Shown one piece after another: positions 16,970-23,131 of a DNA stretch of 45,512 bases. Below the pieces are notes generated by a model. That model made no database searches. It was not told where the DNA came from and worked only from the letters and a program-made list of their open reading frames with translations. This DNA comes from Micavibrio sp. UBA2705. GTDB taxonomy: Bacteria > Pseudomonadota > Alphaproteobacteria > Micavibrionales > Micavibrionaceae. The stretch lies in contig DELD01000056.1 in NCBI GenBank assembly GCA_002354205.1, forward strand, positions 1 to 45,512, written 5' to 3'. Numbering within the stretch: the stretch's first letter is position 1; each line of letters opens with the position of its first letter. The position numbers and the translations under genes were made by a program.

Positions 16970-17635
16970 TTGGAAGAATTTGCATATAGAACGTCACATG
17001 ATTTAAGAGCGCCCGTCATATCATCTCGGCAATTAATTGAGATGGTGACAGCGATGCTGGACAAAACAAAAGTTCCAGAAAGGGCGCTGACGAGTTTGGA
17101 TATGGCGAATAATTCTTTGGCACGGCTAGAAGTGCTTATTGATGAAATACTTAACCTAACAAAAATTGCGAACCTGCAAGAAGAGAATGTGCAAATAGCT
17201 GTAAAAGACATTATCTTGGAGTCATGTGAGCGTGCTTCCTTGATTGATGATTTTCTACGTATAAATATTGATGTTGATATTCCTGAAGATGTCAGAATTT
17301 TGAATCAAGTGCGCTGTTTTCAAACGGTTACGGATAACTTGATATCGAATGCGGTAAAATACCAAGATAAAACCATTGAATCATCCTTCTTACAAATCTC
17401 ATATGGTAAAGTCGAAGGCGGGCATAAATTGGTATTTGAAGATAATGGCATAGGTATTCCAACGCAGCACCAAGATAAGTTATTTACAATGTTTAAGCGC
17501 TTCCACCCGCGTACGTCATTTGGCAGCGGTCTTGGCCTGTACCTTGTCAAGAAAAGCATATTAAAAATGGGCGCTGAGATAGAGTTTCATTCTACGGATG
17601 AAGGGTCTGTTTTTACGCTTATATTCTCTGACTAA
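16970..17635 (+). pseudogene. Histidine kinase catalytic part, separated from its CHASE sensor by a stop codon
   Basis: This is in the same frame as the upstream CHASE part, 15 bases after its TAA. It shows the H-box in YRTSHDLRAP, the N-box DNLISNAVKY, the G1 box EDNGIGIP and the G2 box GSGLGLYLVKK, all intact, so the mutation is probably recent. The TTG at 16970 has no Shine-Dalgarno sequence. The two ATGs just before it (16962 and 16965) are in another frame. Independent translation is therefore doubtful, although termination-reinitiation or readthrough is possible. The domains end cleanly at VFTLIFSD, so there is no attached receiver. Confidence 0.75.
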
Positions 17636-17691
17636 ATATGCGTATAACAAGGAAGAGTTTAATAGAGAACTGATTTTTACGTGTAGCAGCA

Positions 17692-17859
17692 TTAATTATT
17701 TATCGTGATCAGGTACTCTTTTACCGCAAAATAATCATCCTTTATGCGCTGCATAAATGCAGCGTTTTGTGCATCATCATCATTTTGTTGAGCCTCATGG
17801 CAAATGTCAGCCAAATGCTTAGCGCCAAGATTCATGGCAAGCCCCTTCATTGCGAGATT
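17692..17859 (-). pseudogene. C-terminal fragment of an Hpt (histidine phosphotransfer) domain, inverted
   Basis: Reading the minus strand from about 17859 to the TAA at 17692-17694 gives AMKGLAMNLGAKHLADICHE, then a helical tail ending YLITINN and stop. This matches the Hpt pattern A-H-x-L-K-G-x-x-x-N-L-G-A...L-A...C-x-E. The residue where the phosphoacceptor His belongs is Leu (complement of bases 17854-17856), and homology stops right there. On the other strand, receiver-domain homology begins at the same place. The Hpt gene has lost its start and its active site, so it is a remnant. Confidence 0.65.
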
Positions 17860-18150
17860 GATGTTGCAAAAGATGGGCTGGCCGCATTAAAGATGTTCCA
17901 AAAAAATAGATATGATTTGGTTTTTATGGATTGCCAGATGCCAATTCTCGACGGATTTGAAGCCACCAAACAAACTCGTGGAATAGAAAAGGAAGAGGCG
18001 CGCGGTAAAACACCCATTGTTGCCCTAACCGCAGATGCTATGATCGGGGATCGCGAAAAATGTATCAAAGTCGGAATGAATGATTACCTTAACAAACCTA
18101 TAAAAACTCAGGATATTAGAGAGATGTTAGCGAAGCACCTTTGCGAATAG
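17857..18150 (+). pseudogene. Receiver-domain fragment lacking its first strand and acidic pair
   Basis: From about 17857 the plus strand encodes DVAKDGLAALKMFQ, the phosphoacceptor strand LVFMDCQMPILDGFEATK, the Thr switch in IVALTADAM and the Lys in YLNKPIK, ending LCE-stop. This is a hybrid-kinase type receiver. Beta-strand 1 with the Mg2+-binding acidic residues and helix 1 are absent. The open frame that runs upstream to 17767 is antisense to the Hpt fragment and does not look like a receiver. The domain could not be phosphorylated normally. It probably derives, with the inverted Hpt piece, from one REC-Hpt protein. Confidence 0.68.
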
Positions 18151-18160
18151 GCCGCAGAGC

Positions 18161-18199
18161 AACAAAGCACACGCCAGATTATATAGCGTATGCTTTGTT
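18161..18199. terminator. Hairpin between the receiver fragment and the small lipoprotein gene
   Basis: AACAAAGCACACGC (18161-18174) pairs with GCGTATGCTTTGTT (18186-18199), 14 pairs with one mismatch and an 11-base loop. It lies between convergent genes. No T-tract follows on either strand, so intrinsic termination is uncertain. Confidence 0.4.
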
Positions 18200-18222
18200 A
18201 TGATGTATAATTGTGCCTTATT

Positions 18223-18354
18223 TTAGTCCGCTTCTTTACCGATAACGTAGCCAGCCGTACCAACTGCCGCTCCTGTCGCGACTTCGCGTGCGGTGCATGC
18301 ATTTAATAATAAAAGCGTAGAACACGATAGCGTTAAGATTAATAAAGTTTTCAT
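18223..18354 (-). CDS. Small glycine-rich lipoprotein, 43 aa
   Basis: The minus strand encodes MKTLLILTLSCSTLLLLNAC followed by a short tail (TAREVATGAAVGTAGYVIGK, then EAD) and TAA. The lipobox L-N-A-C predicts a mature lipoprotein of about 23 residues, with a small G/A-rich segment like a single glycine zipper. A good ribosome binding site (AGAGAGGA) lies about 7 bases before the ATG, and an EcfG-type promoter 36 bases further up. The role is unknown; small lipoproteins of this kind (entericidin-like) are common stress-induced envelope components. Confidence 0.75.
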   Translation of the reverse strand: MKTLLILTLSCSTLLLLNACTAREVATGAAVGTAGYVIGKEAD

Positions 18355-18389
18355 GTGAAAAATCCTCTCTGTCATTGTCTAAATCTTCC

Positions 18390-18414
18390 AACAACTGCAT
18401 GGATGCAAAGTTCC
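18390..18414 (-). promoter_or_regulatory. EcfG-type promoter for the small lipoprotein
   Basis: On the minus strand GGAAC (18414-18410), 17-base spacer, GTT (18392-18390), followed by G. The start codon is at 18354, giving a leader of about 28 bases. Confidence 0.65.
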
Positions 18415-18523
18415 GTATGAAGTTTTAAGGCTACGTGTATAGCGGTGCGCGGTACGAACCTTGACCTATAATGAAAGCGCGCTAGCTCAGAATATACTAA
18501 CAATCATTTTTAAAGGATAGAAC

Positions 18524-19477
18524 ATGGGTAAGCTCGTCGACGGAAAATGGGTAGAAACCAGTATTATTACAAGCGATGAATCAGGGCATTATGACCGCGA
18601 AGAGCGTAGTTTTCGTGATATGATAAGTGTCGATCATCCTGAATTTAAACCAGAAAAAGGCCGCTATCATCTTTATGTAAGTTATGCCTGCCCTTGGGCA
18701 ACGCGCGCTTTGATGTATCGCAGTTTAAAGGGGCTAGAAAATTACATTGGACTTAGCGTTGTGCATCCGGACATGCTGGATAAGGGCTGGTGCTTTGATA
18801 CAGACTTTCCTGAAACGACCGGCGATGCGCTTTACGGCCTTACATATCTGCACGAGTTATATCAAAAAGCGCAAAGCGACGTCAGTACAACGGTCAGTGT
18901 CCCTGTGCTGTGGGATAAGAAAACCGAGAAGATTGTGAATAATGAATCGGCTGATATTATCCGTATGTTTAACACGGCATTTGACCACCTTACAGGTAAT
19001 CAGCAGGATTATTACCCTGAAGAACTGCGCGCAGAAATTGATACATGGAATAAAGAAATTTATCATAACGTTAATAATGGCGTATACAGCGCGGGCTTTG
19101 CTAAAACGCAAGAAGCTTATGATGAAGCGGTAAACGCGTTATTTGCCACATTAGATAAGCTTGATGCGCATCTTGAAGATAAAGACTACCTTGTTGGCAG
19201 CCGCCTTAGCGAAGCTGACTTACGCTTGATTCCAACGTTACTCCGCTTTGATATTGTCTATTATGGGCATTTTAAAACCAATTTGCGCCGGATCATAGAC
19301 TATCCAAATTTATCACGCTACACAGCGCAATTATATGCAGTGGATGCGGTTGCCAAAAACCATGATTTTGAACATATAAAGCGCCATTACTATTATTCAC
19401 ATCAAGACCTCAACCCATATCGCATTATACCAAAAGGGCCAGAAGTGTTCATAAAAACGGCGAATGGTTCTGGATAA
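18524..19477 (+). CDS. yqjG: Glutathionyl-hydroquinone reductase (Xi-class GST, YqjG/ECM4 family)
   Basis: The 317-residue length and the active-site motif YACPWATRALMYRSLKGL (catalytic Cys56-Pro-Trp) identify the Xi-class glutathione transferases. They reduce glutathionyl-hydroquinones back to hydroquinones using glutathione, in the cytoplasm. The C-terminal GST helical domain includes VGSRLSEADLRLIPTLLRFD, and the C-terminal DLNPYRIIPKGP is family-typical. The start ATG 18524 follows AAAGGAT. No EcfG site was found directly upstream. An aldehyde dehydrogenase gene with its own promoter lies 59 bases downstream. The context suggests electrophile and quinone detoxification. Confidence 0.92.
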   Translation: MGKLVDGKWVETSIITSDESGHYDREERSFRDMISVDHPEFKPEKGRYHLYVSYACPWATRALMYRSLKGLENYIGLSVVHPDMLDKGWCFDTDFPETTGDALYGLTYLHELYQKAQSDVSTTVSVPVLWDKKTEKIVNNESADIIRMFNTAFDHLTGNQQDYYPEELRAEIDTWNKEIYHNVNNGVYSAGFAKTQEAYDEAVNALFATLDKLDAHLEDKDYLVGSRLSEADLRLIPTLLRFDIVYYGHFKTNLRRIIDYPNLSRYTAQLYAVDAVAKNHDFEHIKRHYYYSHQDLNPYRIIPKGPEVFIKTANGSG

Positions 19478-19480
19478 AAG

Positions 19481-19505
19481 GGAACGACATTTCCTGTGTT
19501 TCGTA
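19481..19505 (+). promoter_or_regulatory. EcfG-type promoter (CGTA variant) for the aldehyde dehydrogenase
   Basis: GGAAC at 19481-19485, 16-base spacer, CGTA at 19502-19505. The last base differs from the consensus CGTT, as in two other sites of this window. The start codon is 31 bases downstream. Confidence 0.5.
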
Positions 19506-19536
19506 TGCTTAAATGTATACACATTAGGAGGATAAT

Positions 19537-20946
19537 ATGTCACAGACCCAGCTGCAAATGCAGAATGATAATAAGAGAACATTGGAAACCGTTAACCCGA
19601 CAACAGGAGATGTTTATAAAAAGTATTTCTTGCATGATGAAGATGATGCCAAGGATATCGCGGACAAGGCGCATAATGCCTTTCTTAGCTGGCGCAATAC
19701 CAGCTTTGAAGGGCGCGCCGGGATTATCGTAAAAGTGGCGGCAATTTTGGAACGTGATAAAACAGAGCTCGCAGAGATGATGGCCAGACAAATGGGCAAG
19801 CCTGTTGCCCAAGGCGAAGGCGAGATAGATTTATGTATTGGCATCGCAAAATATACCGCAGAACAAGGCCCCAAGGTGCTCAAAAATGAAGAGCGTGATT
19901 TAGAAGGCGGGCAGAAAGGCATAATAACCTATCAGCCGCTGGGCGTAATTCTGGGAATGCAGCCTTGGAACTTCCCTTTTTATCAATGTATCCGTTATAG
20001 CTTAGCCGTTATTATGGGCGGTAATACGACTGTATTCAAACATGCTGGTTTATGTTTTGAAACAGCAGAACGCATTCAGAAAATCTACGAAGAAGCAGGG
20101 CTGCCAGAAGACGTGTTTAGCGTGATTTATGCGAATGGCGAAACTGCGGATAGTCTTATATCACATGAGAAGATACGTGGGGTAACCTATACGGGCAGTG
20201 CGCGCGTTGGTAAAGTTGTAGCGCAAGAAGCTGGCAAATATCTTAAGAAAACGGTTATGGAGCTTGGCGGGAGCGATGCTTACATCATTTTAAAAGACGC
20301 GGATATAGACGCTGCCGTTAAAACTTGTGTAGAAGGGCGCGTCAATAACGCAGGGCAAACCTGCGTTGCGGCAAAACGATTCATTATTGAAGAAGATGTC
20401 TATGATGCGTTTAAAGATAAATATGTTGCTGCAATGAAAGACGTTACTTATGGCGACCCTATGGACAGGGGAAGCGATATGGGGCCTCTATCAACGTTTG
20501 ATCTGCGTGATCGGGTGCATAATCAGGTGCAGGACACCGTTAAAAAAGGCGCAGAATGTCTTTGTGGCGGTGAAATGCCGGACGGGGAAGGCGCATTCTA
20601 TCCCGCAACCGTTTTAGCCAATATTCCGCAAGGCACGCCAGCTTATGAAGATGAAATATTTGGCCCTGTAGCATCATTGTTTAAGGTCAAAGACGCGCAG
20701 GCTGCGATTGACCTCGCGAATGATCACCGTTATGGGCTCGGCGGCGGAATATTCTCTCAAGACACGGAAAAGGCCATTGATATTGCATGTAATCAGCTTG
20801 ATACAGGCATGGTTAACGTTAATGGTTATGGTGCGGCTCGCCCGAATATGCCCTTTGGCGGCGTGAAAGAAAGCGGATATGGGCGCGAACATGGCGGCTT
20901 TGGTTTGAAAGAATTTATGAACATCAAATCCGTCTGTGTGTTATAA
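19537..20946 (+). CDS. NAD(P)+-dependent aldehyde dehydrogenase, succinate-semialdehyde dehydrogenase type
   Basis: The 469-residue ALDH fold has the general base Glu242 in VMELGGSD and the catalytic Cys276 in NNAGQTCVAAKRF. Length, the GVILGMQPWNFPFYQ segment and the short C-terminus place it with the Sad/GabD-like succinate-semialdehyde dehydrogenases, which oxidise short aldehydes to acids. The true substrate is not readable from sequence. AGGAGG precedes the ATG by 6 bases. A second, related ALDH (37323-38696) is assigned to ectoine breakdown. A strong terminator follows. Confidence 0.9.
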   Translation: MSQTQLQMQNDNKRTLETVNPTTGDVYKKYFLHDEDDAKDIADKAHNAFLSWRNTSFEGRAGIIVKVAAILERDKTELAEMMARQMGKPVAQGEGEIDLCIGIAKYTAEQGPKVLKNEERDLEGGQKGIITYQPLGVILGMQPWNFPFYQCIRYSLAVIMGGNTTVFKHAGLCFETAERIQKIYEEAGLPEDVFSVIYANGETADSLISHEKIRGVTYTGSARVGKVVAQEAGKYLKKTVMELGGSDAYIILKDADIDAAVKTCVEGRVNNAGQTCVAAKRFIIEEDVYDAFKDKYVAAMKDVTYGDPMDRGSDMGPLSTFDLRDRVHNQVQDTVKKGAECLCGGEMPDGEGAFYPATVLANIPQGTPAYEDEIFGPVASLFKVKDAQAAIDLANDHRYGLGGGIFSQDTEKAIDIACNQLDTGMVNVNGYGAARPNMPFGGVKESGYGREHGGFGLKEFMNIKSVCVL

Positions 20947-20976
20947 AGCGCGCGTCATAAAAAGAAGAGCTTATTG

Positions 20977-21007
20977 AAAGAGCGCCTGTTTAAGGGCGCT
21001 CTTTTTT
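20977..21007 (+). terminator. Rho-independent terminator after the aldehyde dehydrogenase
   Basis: AAAGAGCGCC (20977-20986) pairs with GGCGCTCTTT (20995-21004) around an 8-base loop and runs into a T-tract to 21007. It also lies at the end of the convergent old yellow enzyme gene. Confidence 0.88.
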
Positions 21008-21036
21008 ATTGTTATTCTGATGCAAAGGCGCATGAC

Positions 21037-22176
21037 TTAAAGGGCATTCTGCGTTTTTTTCAGCGATGGGTAATCAGTATATCCTTCATATTGCCCGCCG
21101 TAAAATGTCGCGGCGTCAGGGGCATTTAACGCAGCATTACTTGCAATGCGCTCAACTAAGTCAGGGTTCGCTATATACGGTCGGCCAAATGCGATGGCAT
21201 CGGCGCGCTTACTTTTAATCCATTGATTTGCTTCATCTGGCGTAAATTCACCATTTGCAATAAAAGCGCCGTCAAAGGCTTCCCGCATCTTATCCATCAG
21301 GCTGCCCATACCTTCTTTGTTACTGCCATCGCCTGTATGATTGTTCGGGCGGATGACATGAATATAGGCAAGGCCTTTGCCTGATAATGCTTTTGCTGCG
21401 GCAAGGTATAATGCTTCTGGGGCACTGTCGTAACTTCCTCCAGGTCCGCCCGTTGGCGAAAGGCGCACACCAATGCGCTGCGCGGGTAGAACCTCCAGCA
21501 ACGCATCTATAATTTCGTTCAGAAGGCGCAACCTATTCTCAATAGAGCCCCCATATTCATCATCGCGCTTATTCACCGAATCGCGCATGAACTGATCAAT
21601 AAGGTAACCATTCGCGGCATGAAGCTCTACCCCATCAAAGCCAGCGTCTTTAGCGGATTGCGCTGCGTGCTTATAATCATCTATAAGGCGTTTTATCTCT
21701 GCTTTGGACAGGGCGCGCGCTTCGGCGTGGGGCACAGTTGGTCCGTCTTCAAGGTAATCACCAACAAAAGCCTCACCTTTTGGTGTCCAGACGCTTGATG
21801 AAACGGGTTGGTTGTGGTCGGGTTGGAAAACACGGTGCGATATTGCGCCGACATGCCATAGCTGACAAAAAATATGTCCGCCTGCATTATGAATCGCATT
21901 ATTAACAACCTGCCATGATTTTACTTGTGCGTCAGTAAAAATGCCAGGTGTCCATGCGTAGCCTTGGCCTTCTTGGCTAATTTGGGTGGCTTCGGAGATA
22001 ATTAAGCCTGCGCTTGCTCTTTGTGCATAATAAAGCGCATGCAAAGGGGTTTGTGTATGTCCATCTTTGTCGGATCGTGCGCGCGTTAGCGGCGCCATAA
22101 AAACTCTGTTTTTAAACGTTAAATCCCCTATTTTTACGTCGCGCAACAAGTCTGTATTGTCTGTTTGTTTTGTCAT
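21037..22176 (-). CDS. nemA: Old yellow enzyme family alkene reductase (NemA-like)
   Basis: This is a 379-residue FMN-dependent TIM-barrel ene-reductase. The substrate-binding pair His186/Asn189 is in VELHAANGYLIDQF, and DDEYGGSIENR and NRVFMAPLTRAR are the usual landmarks. NemA enzymes use NAD(P)H to reduce activated C=C bonds, maleimides, nitro-compounds and nitrate esters in the cytoplasm. The start is the ATG at 22176, preceded by AAGAGGAAAT. It is convergent with the ALDH gene and shares its terminator region. No TetR-type NemR gene is adjacent. It fits the electrophile-detoxification theme of its neighbours. Confidence 0.93.
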   Translation of the reverse strand: MTKQTDNTDLLRDVKIGDLTFKNRVFMAPLTRARSDKDGHTQTPLHALYYAQRASAGLIISEATQISQEGQGYAWTPGIFTDAQVKSWQVVNNAIHNAGGHIFCQLWHVGAISHRVFQPDHNQPVSSSVWTPKGEAFVGDYLEDGPTVPHAEARALSKAEIKRLIDDYKHAAQSAKDAGFDGVELHAANGYLIDQFMRDSVNKRDDEYGGSIENRLRLLNEIIDALLEVLPAQRIGVRLSPTGGPGGSYDSAPEALYLAAAKALSGKGLAYIHVIRPNNHTGDGSNKEGMGSLMDKMREAFDGAFIANGEFTPDEANQWIKSKRADAIAFGRPYIANPDLVERIASNAALNAPDAATFYGGQYEGYTDYPSLKKTQNAL

Positions 22177-22276
22177 TATTTCCTCTTAACATTGTTTACT
22201 TATAGATGCATACGCATGCGCAGAATAGGCATTCCATATATGGGTGGTAATTCTTCTTTTGAGCCCTATAGTTTTT

Positions 22277-22301
22277 GGAACTTTTTCAAACGCTATATGT
22301 T
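22277..22301 (+). promoter_or_regulatory. EcfG-type promoter for the four-gene operon 22370-26645
   Basis: GGAAC at 22277-22281, 17-base spacer, GTT at 22299-22301. A start site near 22309 leaves a leader of about 60 bases to the ATG at 22370. Confidence 0.65.
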
Positions 22302-22369
22302 TGTTTTTATAAAGGCCTATGCGTTTTAAATATGGCGCTTTAGGTGCATTTCAAGAGGGAAGCAATATT

Positions 22370-22600
22370 ATGACAGACGCACCGATTAAAGAAAAAATAA
22401 TCAAGCATATGGATGGCTTGGGTGATTTAGAGCGCCGCGAAGGCTCTGACAAAGTGATTCAAGCCCTCTCCGATCGCTATGACACCCCTATTTTTGTTGT
22501 GCAAAAAATAATTGCCGAATGGCAGGCGGGGCATAGCGGTACAGCAGATAATGAAGATCTCAGCAAAAAACTTAAGAACAACAACCGCGAAGAGGAATAG
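22370..22600 (+). CDS. Small hypothetical protein, 76 aa
   Basis: This is a charged cytoplasmic protein beginning MTDAPIKEKIIKHMDGL and ending in an acidic NNNREEE tail, with no membrane segment. I do not recognise the family. The middle part (SDKVIQALSDRYDTPIFVVQ) looks like a short helix-turn-helix-sized bundle, but no motif is decisive. ATG 22370 is chosen because AAGAGGGA lies 9 bases upstream. The in-frame ATG 22319 would sit only about 10 bases from the predicted transcript start and has no binding site. It is the first gene of a tight operon: the next gene starts 2 bases after its stop. Confidence 0.72.
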   Translation: MTDAPIKEKIIKHMDGLGDLERREGSDKVIQALSDRYDTPIFVVQKIIAEWQAGHSGTADNEDLSKKLKNNNREEE

Positions 22601-22602
22601 AA

Positions 22603-23085
22603 ATGTCGAGCAAAATTCATAAAGAACAAATCTGGAATTTCATTAACGATATCAAGGTCGGTATGCTGACAACGCGTGATGGCGAAATATTACATGCCCG
22701 CCCGATGCATCTAGTGCAGGATAAATATGATGGAACAATCTGGTTCTTCACAAAGCGTAGCGCAGAGAAAATGAACGAAATTGATGACGATAACCATGTT
22801 TGCCTTGCGTTTTGCAACCACGAAGAAGGCATACATGTATCACTTTCAGGCAAGGCGCGCTTAACGCAAGACGCGACGCTGATTGACAAATTCTGGAGCC
22901 CTTTTGCAGCAGCATGGTTTGATGGCGGACGCGATGACCCTGATGTCGCTTTGCTTGAGATAAAAATCAATAAAGGTGAGCACTGGGAATCCGAGGGTAA
23001 TAAGGCCTTTCAGCTCTATGAAATTGCCAAAGCAAATTTTGGTGAGGATACGCCTGATATCGGCAGCAGCCAGAAATTTGGCTAA
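22603..23085 (+). CDS. Pyridoxamine 5'-phosphate oxidase-like split-barrel protein (general stress protein 26 type)
   Basis: The 160-residue protein has the FMN-binding split-barrel pattern: GMLTTRDGEILHARPM, GTIWFFTKRSAEKMNEI, VCLAFCNHEEG and VSLSGKARL. The C-terminal WSPFAAAWFDGGRDDPDVAL is typical of the bacterial general stress protein 26 group. Members bind FMN or related cofactors; most have no known reaction, so the enzyme activity is open. It lies 2 bases after the small hypothetical gene and 46 bases before the SDR fusion, under the same EcfG-type promoter. Confidence 0.88.
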   Translation: MSSKIHKEQIWNFINDIKVGMLTTRDGEILHARPMHLVQDKYDGTIWFFTKRSAEKMNEIDDDNHVCLAFCNHEEGIHVSLSGKARLTQDATLIDKFWSPFAAAWFDGGRDDPDVALLEIKINKGEHWESEGNKAFQLYEIAKANFGEDTPDIGSSQKFG

Positions 23086-23131
23086 ATGTTGAAGGGCGGG
23101 CAGCGCTATTTATAAAAATTAAGGGAAAGTT

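Noticed and set aside
17767..17856. N-terminal 30 codons of the apparent response-regulator frame
   Set aside because: The bases are antisense to the Hpt fragment, the start would be a TTG without a ribosome site, and the sequence is not receiver-like.
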